Source of the DNA: Streptomyces sp. NRRL F-6492
GTDB taxonomy: Bacteria; Actinomycetota; Actinomycetes; Streptomycetales; Streptomycetaceae
NCBI RefSeq assembly: GCF_001280125.1
Contig: NZ_LGEG01000253.1
Location: 1 to 37,163 of the forward strand
DNA length: 37,163 nucleotides
Reading direction: 5' to 3'
In this document: positions 24,236 through 34,359 of the stretch, piece by piece
Numbering within the stretch: position 1 is the first letter of the stretch
Layout of the letters: each line of letters begins with the position of its first letter
Translations under genes and position numbers: made by a program
The notes under the pieces: generated by a model
Databases searched by the model: none
What the model was told of the DNA's origin: nothing
What the model saw: the letters and a program-made list of their open reading frames with translations, nothing else

Positions 24236-25627
24236 CTACGCGTCACGCCGCAGCGGCGGCCCGTCCGGCGACTCGACGGGAGGCCCGAAGAGCACCGCCC
24301 GGGCCACCGACGGGGCGAAAAGGGACGTCAGCGGCGCGGTCAGGCTGAACACCGAGCGGAACGCCGCCCCCACGGCCGGATCCCCCGCGGCCCGCTGCTG
24401 CACCCGGCCCAGGTACCAGCCGACCGCGCGGTCCAGCGGACCGGGGCTCGCCGCGTCCCCCGTGGCCCCGGGCATCTTCTTGTCGGCGCCCGCCGAGATG
24501 TCCCAGGCCTGCTTCGAGGCGTCCAGGAGCGCCCGCTGCACCACCCGGGTCGTCGGCGTCCGCCTCGGATCGGCGAGCGCCCGGCGCAGCGCGACCGCGC
24601 TGAGCGCGGCGACCGCCATGCCCTGCCCGTAGATCGGGTTGAAGGCGCACAGCGCGTCACCGGTGGCGAGGAACCCGGCCGGGCGGCGCCCCGGACGGTC
24701 GTACCGGCGCCGGACGTTGGCGGTCTTCCGGAAGCCGTACACCGGCGACTCCGGCTCCGCCCGGGCCAGCCAGTCGCTGATCACCGGATGCGGCAGCCGC
24801 TTGGCGTACTCCTCGAACGCGCCCTCCTCGGCGGGCGGTTCGTCGCCGCGCAGCCCCGAGAGGGTGACCAGGTGCCGCCCGTCGCCGAGCGGCAGCACCA
24901 CACCGCCGTACACCTGCGCGGGGTTCGGCACGATGTACTGGCCGAGCGCGTCGCTGTCCGGGCCGCCGGACGGGGTCCCGTAGACCCGGGTGGCGTACGC
25001 GAGGCCCGTGTCGAGGGTCTCCTCGTGCGGCGCCTCCGCGCCGATGCCCGCCAGCCAGTCCGCGGCCTTCGTGGACCGCCCGGAGGCGTCCACCACGAGA
25101 TCGGCCGCCAGGGTACGGGTCTCCCCGCCGGCCCCCGCGCCGCGCTCCCGCAGCCGCACGCCCCGCACGCGCGAGGAGTCCCCGGTCAGGCCCACCGTCT
25201 CGGTCCCCTCGACCAGCTCGATCCGGGGATCCGAGAGCACCCGCCGCCGCACCAGCCACTCCAGCTGCGGACGCGGGCCGGTGAAGAAGTGCGCGGTCGC
25301 GGGCGAGCGGCGGAACCACCTGCCGTTCTGCCACTGGATCATGTCCTGCGGGATGCCCACCTTCGGCGAGCCCAGCTCCTCCAGTTCGTCCGTGAAGCCG
25401 GGGAGCAGCTCGTCGAGCGCCTGCTGCCCGCCCGCGACGAGGACGTGGAGGTGCCGGCCCTGCGGGACGCCGGGCCTCGCCTCCGGTCCCTCGGGGAAGC
25501 GGTCGCGCTCGACGACCGTCACCCTCTCCGCGTGCTCGGCGAGGACCCGTGCGGCAAGCAGTCCAGCGAGACTTCCCCCGATGACCACCGCGTGACGTGT
25601 CGCGCGGCGCCCCAAGTCGTCGGTCAT
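24236..25627 (-). CDS. FAD-dependent monooxygenase / hydroxylase-like protein (geranylgeranyl-reductase-like fold)
   Basis: The 463-aa protein starts at ATG 25627. The FAD-binding start is HAVVIGGSLAGLLAARVLAEHAERVTVVERD (GxGxxG variant with GGSLAG). LVVDASGRSTKAADWL and FLATGDALCAFNPIYGQGMAVAALSAVALRRAL (the conserved GD and P-x-x-GQG FAD motifs) follow. This is the group A flavin monooxygenase/halogenase fold, near the epoxidase and geranylgeranyl reductase branches. NAD(P)H likely reduces the flavin; the substrate is unknown, and the first-half segment PGVPQGRHLHVLVAGGQQ recurs in tailoring oxygenases. The PadR gene lies 69 nt upstream on the same strand and is the probable regulator. No cluster of biosynthetic genes is seen. 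Confidence 0.85.
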   Translation of the reverse strand: MTDDLGRRATRHAVVIGGSLAGLLAARVLAEHAERVTVVERDRFPEGPEARPGVPQGRHLHVLVAGGQQALDELLPGFTDELEELGSPKVGIPQDMIQWQNGRWFRRSPATAHFFTGPRPQLEWLVRRRVLSDPRIELVEGTETVGLTGDSSRVRGVRLRERGAGAGGETRTLAADLVVDASGRSTKAADWLAGIGAEAPHEETLDTGLAYATRVYGTPSGGPDSDALGQYIVPNPAQVYGGVVLPLGDGRHLVTLSGLRGDEPPAEEGAFEEYAKRLPHPVISDWLARAEPESPVYGFRKTANVRRRYDRPGRRPAGFLATGDALCAFNPIYGQGMAVAALSAVALRRALADPRRTPTTRVVQRALLDASKQAWDISAGADKKMPGATGDAASPGPLDRAVGWYLGRVQQRAAGDPAVGAAFRSVFSLTAPLTSLFAPSVARAVLFGPPVESPDGPPLRRDA

Positions 25628-25696
25628 ACCCGCCCTTTCGTGTCGTGGAACCGGCAGGCACCAGTATTGCCCGGCACCGGCCCCCACCCGCCGGGG

Positions 25697-26236
25697 CTAC
25701 CCCTCCCGGTCCAGTTCCGCAAGGGCGTCGGCCAGCCATTCCACCCAGAACCGCTCCAGGTCGATCCCGCCCCGCAGGACGAGATGGCGCAGCCGGTCCG
25801 GCCCGGTGCTCCGCCGCTCGGCCGGGAAGTCCTTGTCCTCGATCGCGAGGTACTCCTCCAACTGCTGCCGGTGCAGCGCGAGATGGCGCTCCAGCTCCGG
25901 CCTGAGCCCCGTCGCGCCGACCATCGCGGCCGCCCGCATCCGCAGCAGCAGGGCGGACCGCATCGGCTTCGGATCCTCGGACCTGGCGACCCAGTCGCCC
26001 AGCTCGGCGCGGCCCGCGGGCAGCACCTCGTACTCCTTCCGCTGCCCCCGGACGGGCACCGGGGCGGGCAGCGCGCGGATGTGCCCCGCCTGCTCCAGCC
26101 TTCCCAGCTCGCGGTAGATCTGCTGGTGCGTGGCCGACCAGAAGTAGCCGATCGACTTGTCGAAGCGGCGCGTCAGTTCGAGGCCGGAGGACGGCTTCTC
26201 GAGCAGCGCGGTGAGGATCGCGTGCGGCAGGGACAT
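25697..26236 (-). CDS. PadR-family transcriptional regulator
   Basis: The 179-aa protein starts at ATG 26236. The N-terminal winged helix reads SLPHAILTALLEKPSSGLELTRRFDKSIGYFWSATHQQIYRELGRLEQAGHIRAL, typical of PadR (HTH with the conserved Y-x-x-L-x-x-L-E). The C-terminal Vir-like helical domain (about 90-179) mediates dimerisation. TAGGAT six bases before the ATG implies a leaderless transcript. PadR proteins usually repress neighbouring oxidase, efflux or phenolic-acid genes and respond to small aromatic molecules or drugs. The FAD monooxygenase just downstream on the same strand is the likely target. The ligand is unknown. Confidence 0.93.
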   Translation of the reverse strand: MSLPHAILTALLEKPSSGLELTRRFDKSIGYFWSATHQQIYRELGRLEQAGHIRALPAPVPVRGQRKEYEVLPAGRAELGDWVARSEDPKPMRSALLLRMRAAAMVGATGLRPELERHLALHRQQLEEYLAIEDKDFPAERRSTGPDRLRHLVLRGGIDLERFWVEWLADALAELDREG

Positions 26237-26242
26237 GCTCGC

Positions 26243-26248
26243 ATCCTA
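26243..26248 (-). promoter_or_regulatory. -10 element of padR giving a leaderless start
   Basis: On the minus strand TAGGAT (TANNNT) ends exactly six bases before the padR ATG, so transcription would begin at the A of the start codon. There is no Shine-Dalgarno sequence to contradict this. Confidence 0.5.
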
Positions 26249-26263
26249 GGTTCGGGGGTCCGC

Positions 26264-26300
26264 CGTGACCGCCGTGACCGGGGCGGTCACGGCGGTCACG
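26264..26300. terminator. 17-bp perfect hairpin between fadH and padR
   Basis: A perfect 17-bp stem with a GGG loop is built from repeated GTGACCGCC units. It lies 33 nt beyond the fadH stop and directly upstream of the padR promoter, both on the minus strand. It should end fadH transcription, yet the GGTCAC repeats also reach the padR -35 region and could be regulator half-sites. Confidence 0.7.
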
Positions 26301-26332
26301 ACGGTCGCGGCGGGGTGGTCACCGCGCGGCGG

Positions 26333-28423
<2,091 letters not shown>

Positions 28424-28484
28424 AAATCGGGGCGTGATGTCTACTACTCGGTAACGAAGTGGGGGCGGGGGCGCCCGGGGCAGG

Positions 28485-28512
28485 GGGCGCGGACTCCCGG
28501 GACTCCGCGCCC
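28485..28512 (-). terminator. Hairpin terminator of the dha operon
   Basis: GGGCGCGGA (28485-28493) and its complement TCCGCGCCC (28504-28512) enclose TCCCGGGA, which pairs further. It lies 14 nt beyond the dhaM stop on the minus strand. Confidence 0.65.
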
Positions 28513-28525
28513 GCCTCCGCCGTGC

Positions 28526-28951
28526 TCACGCCTTCCGGTAGGAGTACGCCTCCGAGGCCGCCGCCACCACCGCGTCGAGGTCCCCGCCCGCGCTCGCCGT
28601 CACCACCGCGGCGACCGCGCCCTCGACGAAGGGCGCGTCCACCAGGCGGGAGTTCGCGGGCAGCTCGTCGCCCTCGGCGAGGAGCGCCTTCACGGTGAGC
28701 ACGGCACTGCCCAGGTCGACCAGGAGCGCCACCCCGGCGCCCCGGTCGACGACCCTCGCCGCCGCGCCGATCAGCTCGGAGCTCGTCCCCAGGCCGCCGT
28801 CCGGGGTCCCGCCCGCGGGAAGCACCAGGGGCGGCCCGTCGCCGCCGGCCAGTCCCAGGGCCAGCTCGGCCACCGCCGCCGCGACCGCCGCGCTGTGCGA
28901 GACGAGCACGACGCCGACGGGCCCCGCCCCGCCCGCTCCCGGCCGGCTCAC
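28526..28951 (-). CDS. dhaM: Dihydroxyacetone kinase phosphoryl-donor subunit DhaM (EIIA-type only)
   Basis: The 141-aa protein starts at GTG 28951, overlapping the dhaL stop as GTGA. It is a single mannose-type EIIA domain: VGVVLVSHSAAVAAAVAELA with the phosphorylated histidine (His19 in this numbering), PAGGTPDGGLGTSSELI and VALLVDLGSAVLTVKALL. E. coli DhaM adds HPr-like and EI-like domains; this short form must receive phosphate from general PTS HPr. It rephosphorylates the ADP bound to DhaL. It is the last gene of the dhaKLM operon, followed by a hairpin. Confidence 0.92.
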   Translation of the reverse strand: MSRPGAGGAGPVGVVLVSHSAAVAAAVAELALGLAGGDGPPLVLPAGGTPDGGLGTSSELIGAAARVVDRGAGVALLVDLGSAVLTVKALLAEGDELPANSRLVDAPFVEGAVAAVVTASAGGDLDAVVAAASEAYSYRKA

Positions 28952-29571
28952 CCCTCCTCCCCTTCCGCCGCCGCCGTGGCGGCGAGCGCGGCGAACAGCA
29001 GGGCCGACGAGGTCGCCCCCGGGTCCTGGTGCCCGACCGACCGCTCGCCCAGATAGCTCGCCCTGCCCTTGCGGGCGCGCAGGGGCACGGTCGCGAGGGC
29101 GCCCTCCTCGGCGGCGGTGCGGGCCGCCGCGAACGACTCCGGCAACGCCGCCACGGCCGGTACGAGCGCGTCCAGCATCGTCTTGTCGCCCACCCGGGCC
29201 CCGCCCAGCTGTGACACGGCGGCCACGCCGGCACCGAGCGCCTCCGCGAGCCGCTCCCGCCCGATCCGCCCGTCGTCGCCCAGCGCCTTCCCCGCGCGCC
29301 GCAGCAGCGTCCCGTACAGCGGCCCCGACGCGCCGCCCACCGTGGAGATCAGCTGCCGTCCGGCGGTGGTGAGCACCGCGCCGGGCGTCCCGGGCGGCTC
29401 CTTCGCCAGGGTCTCGGTCACGGCGGCGAACCCCCGCTTCAGATTGGCCCCGTGGTCGGCGTCGCCGATGGCCGAGTCCAGCTCGGTGAGCCGGTCCGCC
29501 TCGCGGTCGACGCTCCCGGCCACCGCCGCGAGCCAGCGCACCAGGAACTCCGCGCCGAAGGTCTCCGTCAT
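28948..29571 (-). CDS. dhaL: Dihydroxyacetone kinase subunit DhaL
   Basis: The 207-aa protein starts at ATG 29571 after GGGAGG. The nucleotide and Mg2+ aspartates lie in ELDSAIGDADHGANLKRGF, matching the D-x4-D-x-D pattern. TVGGASGPLYGTLLRRAG and ARVGDKTMLDALVPAVAAL with GRASYLGERSVGHQDPGATSSALLF complete the helical barrel. DhaL carries a permanently bound ADP/ATP and passes its gamma phosphate to dihydroxyacetone held by DhaK. dhaK lies 47 nt upstream and dhaM overlaps its stop by four bases. Confidence 0.94.
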   Translation of the reverse strand: MTETFGAEFLVRWLAAVAGSVDREADRLTELDSAIGDADHGANLKRGFAAVTETLAKEPPGTPGAVLTTAGRQLISTVGGASGPLYGTLLRRAGKALGDDGRIGRERLAEALGAGVAAVSQLGGARVGDKTMLDALVPAVAALPESFAAARTAAEEGALATVPLRARKGRASYLGERSVGHQDPGATSSALLFAALAATAAAEGEEG

Positions 29572-29618
29572 GCCGCCTCCCACTCCCGTGCCGTCATCCG
29601 TCGGTCCTCCCGTCCGCC

Positions 29619-30611
29619 TCACAGTCCCCAGCGCAGGGCGGGGGTCCGTACGGGCGCGTCCCACAGGCGCAGCAGCTCCTCGTCCGCCTCGCACAGGGTC
29701 ACCGAGCAGCCCGCCATGTCGAGCGAGGTCACGTAGTTCCCCACCAGTGTCCGGGCCACCGGCACCCCGCGCTCGGTGAGCACCCGCTGCACCTCCGCGT
29801 TGAAGCCGTACAGCTCCAGGAGCGGGGTCCCGCCCGTCCCGTTCACCAGCGCGAGGACCGGCCCGGACGGGCGCAGGTCCTCCAGGACGGCGTCGACGAC
29901 GAAGTCCGCGATCTCCCGCGAGGTCATCATGGCCCGCCGCTCGCGGCCCGGCTCGCCGTGGATGCCGACGCCCAACTCCAGCTCCCCGTCCGGGAGGTCG
30001 AAGGTGGGGCCGCCCTTGGCGGGGGTGGAGCAGGCGCTCAGGGCCACTCCGAAGGAGCGGGACCGCCCGTTGACCCGGCGGGCGATCGACTCCACGCGCT
30101 CCAGCGGAGCCCCCTCCTCGGCGGCCGCCCCGGCGATCTTCTCCACGAACAGCGTGGCCCCGGTGCCGCGCCGCCCCGCCGTGTGGAGACCGTCGGTCAC
30201 GGCCACGTCGTCGTTCACGAGCACCTTGGCGACCCGGATGCCCTCGTCCTCGGCCAGCTCGGCCGCCATCTCGAAGTTCAGCACGTCCCCGGTGTAGTTC
30301 TTCACGACGAACAGCACCCCGGCCCCGCTGTCGACCGCGGCGGCGGCCCGCACCATCTGGTCCGGGACCGGAGACGTGAAGACCTCGCCCGGACACGCGG
30401 CCGCGAGCATCCCGGGCCCCACGAACCCCCCGTGCAACGGCTCGTGCCCGGACCCACCGCCGGACACCAGCGCCACCTTCCCCGCCACGGGCGCGTCCCG
30501 CCGCACCACGACCCGCCGCTCCACGTCCACGGTCAGCTCGGGATGCGCGGCGGCCATCCCGCGCAGCGCGTCGGCGACGACGGTCTCGGGGACGTTGATC
30601 AACATCTTCAC
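29619..30611 (-). CDS. dhaK: Dihydroxyacetone kinase substrate-binding subunit DhaK
   Basis: I start it at GTG 30611 (VKMLINVPE) because GGGAGG sits five bases upstream; the ATG at 30605 would be spaced 11. The 330-aa product has the DhaK fold: LVSGGGSGHEPLHGGFVGPGML, VKNYTGDVLNFEMA, and LGVGIHGEPG, whose histidine is residue 218, the same number as the E. coli His that binds dihydroxyacetone covalently. With DhaL and DhaM it makes dihydroxyacetone phosphate using PTS phosphate. It heads the operon. No DhaR- or DhaS-type regulator or glycerol dehydrogenase is nearby. The glpK operon 12 kb away feeds the same product. Confidence 0.94.
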   Translation of the reverse strand: MKMLINVPETVVADALRGMAAAHPELTVDVERRVVVRRDAPVAGKVALVSGGGSGHEPLHGGFVGPGMLAAACPGEVFTSPVPDQMVRAAAAVDSGAGVLFVVKNYTGDVLNFEMAAELAEDEGIRVAKVLVNDDVAVTDGLHTAGRRGTGATLFVEKIAGAAAEEGAPLERVESIARRVNGRSRSFGVALSACSTPAKGGPTFDLPDGELELGVGIHGEPGRERRAMMTSREIADFVVDAVLEDLRPSGPVLALVNGTGGTPLLELYGFNAEVQRVLTERGVPVARTLVGNYVTSLDMAGCSVTLCEADEELLRLWDAPVRTPALRWGL

Positions 30612-31020
30612 GGATACCTCCCGATGGGGCTGGCGGGCAAGCGGACGAGCAGGGTTATCGCAGTCCAGGGCAGGTGGAGAGAGTCGTCGGTCCTGGCGGT
30701 CCGTGACGGCGAGGGGCGGTGAGGGGCGCTTCCGCGCGGTACCGGCGCCGCGCTCGTGCCGACTGTCCTGACGACCTGCCGGGGCGAGATCGAGAGGACG
30801 CGCTCGCGTGTGCACAGCATGGAGGAATTATCGACGCGCGACCGCGTACGCGCACAGGGGTGGAAGCGGCCGAGAACGTGTCGGCGTCCGGCAGTGCCGG
30901 CGCACCGGGCCGGAACCCACGCCGCGGCTCCTCGCGGTTGGTCGAAGCGGCTCGAAGGGTAGGTAGTCGGTGTTGTCGGCTGCCGGAGAAGCAGCGCGGT
31001 CGAATGGTGGGGGGCGCGGG
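30612..31020. other. 409-bp divergent gap between dhaK and the TIGR04222-like gene
   Basis: I find no convincing gene. Small open frames here have arginine- and proline-rich shadow composition. The dhaK side should contain its promoter, but no clear -35/-10 pair stands out; GATAAC on the minus strand (30655-30660) is the best -10 candidate. GGAGGAATTATCG near 30823-30835 is the only AT-rich patch. Confidence 0.4.
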
Positions 31021-31614
31021 ATGGCGGCGTGGACGTTCCGGCGCGGAGAAGCGGGGAACGGCGGCGAGGAGCTTGACCTTTACCAGTACGCCTACCTCGT
31101 CGGCGGGGGCCTGCGGGTGGCGGAGAGTGCGGTCGTGTTCCTCACCGGGCGTGGTGTGCTGTCCTTGGGGGCCGCCCGCTTGCGTGTGGTCGGAACGGAG
31201 CGTCCCGGGCACCCGGTCGAACGTGCAGTCGTCGCCGCCTGCCCGCGCAGCAAGCCGGTGCGGGAGGTGATCGAGGCCGTCAGGCACGCGTGCGAGGTCG
31301 AGGAACTCGCTCACGGTCTGGTCTCCCTCGGCCTGGTGGGCCGACGGCGACTCAGGTCCACCCGGGCCGGACGACGGCGTCTCGCGAGCGCGGTCTCGGC
31401 GGGGCGTGTGCCCGCCTGCGTGCTGCACGGTCCCACCGGGCCTGTCCGTGGCTCCGCCCGGCGCGGACCGTCCGGCGCGCACCCCGTCCCCGACGGCCTC
31501 GGACGCATCCTGATCCGCATGGGCAGAGCCCTTGACGACGACCGCGGTCACGGAACGGACGGCGGCGCGACGGACGGTGGCTTCGGCGGAGGTGGCGGCG
31601 GTGGCGGTGATTGA
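31021..31614 (+). CDS. TIGR04222-like domain protein, soluble form
   Basis: ATG 31021 follows a G-rich ribosome site and gives 197 aa. The segment DLYQYAYLVGGGLRVAESAVVFLTGRGVLSLGAARLRVVG, then HPVERAVVAAC and a later EELAHGLVSLGLVGRRRLRSTRAGRRRLAS, matches the N-terminal domain of TIGR04222 membrane proteins (L-x-x-Y-E-x-A-Y-L-x-G-G). The protein ends in GGFGGGGGGGGD, like the Gly-rich tail of that family, but I see none of the family's usual transmembrane segments. The function of TIGR04222 is unknown. The gene lies alone, divergent from the dha operon and convergent with the next gene. Confidence 0.75.
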   Translation: MAAWTFRRGEAGNGGEELDLYQYAYLVGGGLRVAESAVVFLTGRGVLSLGAARLRVVGTERPGHPVERAVVAACPRSKPVREVIEAVRHACEVEELAHGLVSLGLVGRRRLRSTRAGRRRLASAVSAGRVPACVLHGPTGPVRGSARRGPSGAHPVPDGLGRILIRMGRALDDDRGHGTDGGATDGGFGGGGGGGGD

Positions 31615-31679
31615 CCCCGACGAGGAAGCGAGCGCGACGGAGCGCACCGACCCACCCCCTCCCCGCAGGATCCGTCCGG

Positions 31680-32297
31680 TCAGCGCCAGGCGAGGTGCTC
31701 GTAATGCCGGAGGCGGGAACGGGCGGCCTTCTCGGTCATGCCGAGGGCCTCGGCGACCGCGGGCACCGCCTCGTCCTGCTCGCCGGCCAGGGCCCGGGCG
31801 GCTTCCGGGCCGACCTCGGTGACGATCGCCTCCAGTTCGCCGCAGGCCCTCAGCATCGTCGCGCACGCGCGCGCCGAGTCCTCCTCCAGCCACAGCCGGT
31901 CCAGCCGCTCGCGCACCCGCCGCAGCAGCCCCGCGAGGTCCTCGGGCAGGGCCACCGCCCGCTCGGCGACCCCGTCGAGGTGGGCCGCCCAGTCCCCGTA
32001 GGGGTCGGTGATGTCGTAGGCGTCGGGGTCGTCGTCCTCGCGGACCCTCTCCCAGTCGATCGGATACGTCTTCGTCCCGCGCCAGCCGCACGCGCACCGG
32101 CCCCGCATCGACGTCGCCGTCGGTCGGCGGAACTCGCCGTTGTAGTGCCACCAGGAGGTCGACTCGTGGAAGTTGCTGCTGCTGCCCAGGTCGAAGACGA
32201 CCGGTCCCGGCTCACTGCCGTCGGCCAGCAGGACCCCCACCGTGCCCTCGTGCGACTCGAAACCATCCCGCCGCCATCCGCTCCGCTGCCCGTACAT
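31680..32297 (-). CDS. Hypothetical protein with CxCGWxG motif and HTH-like C-terminus
   Basis: ATG 32297 has GGGGAG seven bases upstream and gives 205 aa. The N-terminal half reads VVFDLGSSSNFHESTSWWHYNGEFRRPTATSMRGRCACGWRG, with CACGWRG recurring in Streptomyces hypotheticals and possibly binding metal if paired across a dimer. The middle is acidic and helical (EDDDPDAYDITDPYGDWAAHLDGVAERAV). The C-terminus, VPAVAEALGMTEKAARSRLRHYEHLAW, looks like a helix-turn-helix of the sigma-70 region 4 kind. I do not recognise a named family. It lies 151 nt downstream of the amidase on the same strand. DNA binding is a guess. Confidence 0.7.
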   Translation of the reverse strand: MYGQRSGWRRDGFESHEGTVGVLLADGSEPGPVVFDLGSSSNFHESTSWWHYNGEFRRPTATSMRGRCACGWRGTKTYPIDWERVREDDDPDAYDITDPYGDWAAHLDGVAERAVALPEDLAGLLRRVRERLDRLWLEEDSARACATMLRACGELEAIVTEVGPEAARALAGEQDEAVPAVAEALGMTEKAARSRLRHYEHLAWR

Positions 32298-32447
32298 CAG
32301 GACTCCCCTTCCACCTCGACGCGGGCGTCCCGGACCCTCGGTCCGGGGCCTCCCGGAACCACGATGCAGAACGACCGGGGCGTCCCGCAGCCCGGTCGCC
32401 GCATATTCCACAGGCGGGGGTGGTGCGCGCGGCGCCGTGCGCTCCCC

Positions 32448-34184
32448 TCACTCCGCCGGCAGGCGCGGCGTGCGCGGCGGTGCCGTGCGCCGGCTGCCGG
32501 TCTTCTCGAAGGCCGCCGCGAGGGACAGCAGGGCGTTGTCGTCGTACGCGCGGCCCGCGAAGGTCAGCCCGACGGGCATGCCGGTGTCCGCCATGGTGCC
32601 CATGGGCACGGTCACGGTCGGGATGCCGAGGTGGCGGGGGACCAGGTTGCCGTTGGCGACCCAGACGCCGTTGCGCCAGCCGAGGTCGGCGGACGCCGCG
32701 TTGACGTCCATGTCCGCGGGGCCGACGTCGGCCACCGCGGGGAAGACCACCGCGTCCAGGCCCAGCCCGTCCATCCACAGCTCCAGGTCGACGCGCCGCG
32801 TCTCCTCCAGGCCGCGCAGCCCCTGCTCCAGGAGCGGCATGTCGGCGAGGGACGCGTACGGGCGCTCGCGCACGAAGCGGGGGTACTCGCCGATCGTGTC
32901 GTCGAAGCCCTCGTACCGGTCGGGCAGCTCGCCCTCCCGCTCGGGCCAGATGCGGTCCCCGTCGACGTCGGCCAGGGTGGAGAGCGCCGGGTCGCCGTTG
33001 GCGCGCAGGAAGTCGTCCCAGGCCCAGGCGGACAGGTCCTCGATCTCGAAGGCCAGGTAATCGCGGCCGACGAGCCCGCGGGTGAGCAGCGAGGGTGCTC
33101 CGGGGCGGTCGGACTCGTAGCGGGACACCACGGGGAAGTCGACCTCGACCACCTCGGCTCCGGCGGCCTCCAGGTCGCGCCGGGCGGCCTCCCACAGGGC
33201 GATCACCGAGGGGCGCGTGTCGATGCGCTGCCCGGTCTGGCCGCCGATGCCTCCGTCGGGGTTCGTCCCGGCGTCCGGGTCGGCGTTGATGTACATCCGG
33301 GGGACGCCGACGCGCTTGCCGGCGAGCGCGGCGGACGCGGCCCCGGCGTCGGCGGGTGCGAGGCCCGGGTAGGAGGCGGGACGCACCCGCGACGCCGGGG
33401 GCAGCGCCACCCACGGCTGCGCGCGCCACAGGTCCCCGCGCGTGTGCGGGTCGTCGGCGACGATGACGTCGAGCAGTTCGAGCAGGTCGGCCATGGTGCG
33501 GGTGTGCGGGACCACGACGTCCATGGTCGGTACGAGGGGCCAGTTGCCGCGGACCGAGATGACGCCGCGGCTGGGGGTGTAGGCGCACAGGGCGTTGTTC
33601 GATGCGGGGGCGCGGCCCGAGGACCAGGTCTCCTCGCCGAGGCCGAACGCGCCGAAGGAGGCGGCCGTCGCCGTGCCGGAGCCGTTGGAGGAGCCGGAGC
33701 CGTAGGCGCTGGTGAGCCAGTCGGCGCTGTAGGGGCTCTCCGCGCGGCCGTACACGCCGCGCTGCATGCCGCCGTTCGCCATCGGCGGCATGTTGGTCAG
33801 GCCGATGAGGACCGCGCCGCCCGCGCGCAGCCGCTCGACGGCGAAGGCGTCGTGCTGGGCGACGAGGTGCTCGAACGCCGGGGAGCCGGACGCGGCCGTG
33901 AGCCCCTCGGCGAGGTAGCTGTCCTTGGCGGTGTACGGGATGCCGTCCAGCGGGCCCAGCGTCTCGCCGCGGGCACGGCGGGCGTCGGACGCCTCCGCGT
34001 CGGCCCGGGCGCGCGGGTTCATCACGACCATCGCGTTCAGGGCGGTGGCCGTACCGGGCCGGTCGTACGCCTCGATCCGCGCGAGGTAGGCGTCCAGCAG
34101 CTCTACCGCGGTCGTCTCGCCCTTCTCCAGCGCCGTGCGCAGGTCGGCGATACACGTTTCCACGACATCGAATCCGCGCGTCAT
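32448..34184 (-). CDS. Amidase signature family enzyme
   Basis: The 578-aa protein starts at ATG 34184. The Ser-cisSer-Lys triad is visible: Lys in GIPYTAKDSY, and the Gly/Ser-rich AYGSGSSNGSGTATAASFGAFGLG holding the cis-Ser and the nucleophile. The substrate pocket half (about 280-480) differs from GatA. IGLTNMPPMANGGMQRG, PSRGVISVRGNWPLVPTMD and the C-terminal HLGIPTVTVPMG-x-MADTGMPVGLTFAGRAYDD match bacterial amidases of the AtzF/AmiE-signature group. It hydrolyses an amide to acid and ammonia in the cytoplasm; the substrate is unknown. It is divergent from a TetR regulator with CTAGA-type operators between them, so it is probably inducible. The decayed genes beyond the regulator may once have belonged to the same catabolic unit. 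Confidence 0.88.
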   Translation of the reverse strand: MTRGFDVVETCIADLRTALEKGETTAVELLDAYLARIEAYDRPGTATALNAMVVMNPRARADAEASDARRARGETLGPLDGIPYTAKDSYLAEGLTAASGSPAFEHLVAQHDAFAVERLRAGGAVLIGLTNMPPMANGGMQRGVYGRAESPYSADWLTSAYGSGSSNGSGTATAASFGAFGLGEETWSSGRAPASNNALCAYTPSRGVISVRGNWPLVPTMDVVVPHTRTMADLLELLDVIVADDPHTRGDLWRAQPWVALPPASRVRPASYPGLAPADAGAASAALAGKRVGVPRMYINADPDAGTNPDGGIGGQTGQRIDTRPSVIALWEAARRDLEAAGAEVVEVDFPVVSRYESDRPGAPSLLTRGLVGRDYLAFEIEDLSAWAWDDFLRANGDPALSTLADVDGDRIWPEREGELPDRYEGFDDTIGEYPRFVRERPYASLADMPLLEQGLRGLEETRRVDLELWMDGLGLDAVVFPAVADVGPADMDVNAASADLGWRNGVWVANGNLVPRHLGIPTVTVPMGTMADTGMPVGLTFAGRAYDDNALLSLAAAFEKTGSRRTAPPRTPRLPAE

Positions 34185-34277
34185 GTGGGTGTCTCCCGGG
34201 TGGTGATCAGGGCAGGCGGACCGCCGGCCGTCGGGGTGACCGCGCCTGGCCGGTCGTCACGCACCCCGACGCTCTAA

Positions 34278-34313
34278 CTAGATTTTCAGTCTAGACTAAC
34301 GGTCTAGATTTTC
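34278..34313. promoter_or_regulatory. TetR operator cluster between amidase and tetR
   Basis: TCTAGAC-taacg-GTCTAGA (34290-34308) is a perfect inverted repeat. CTAGATTTTC occurs twice, at 34278-34287 and 34304-34313, 26 bp apart. AGTCTAGACT (34288-34297) is itself palindromic. TAGACT (34320-34325) is a good -10 for the TetR gene, placing the operators over its -35 and over the amidase promoter. Confidence 0.75.
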
Positions 34314-34359
34314 GGAACCTAGACTGGGGACCCGGATTTCCGAGACCGGAAGTGAGCTC

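Noticed and set aside
30756..30962. A 68-codon open frame on the plus strand in the dhaK gap
   Set aside because: No ribosome site, no recognisable motif, and arginine/proline-rich content expected of non-coding GC-rich DNA.
32448..34184. The amidase as GatA of a tRNA-dependent amidotransferase
   Set aside because: No gatB or gatC beside it, the length (578 aa) exceeds GatA, and the substrate half differs; the divergent TetR control fits catabolism.
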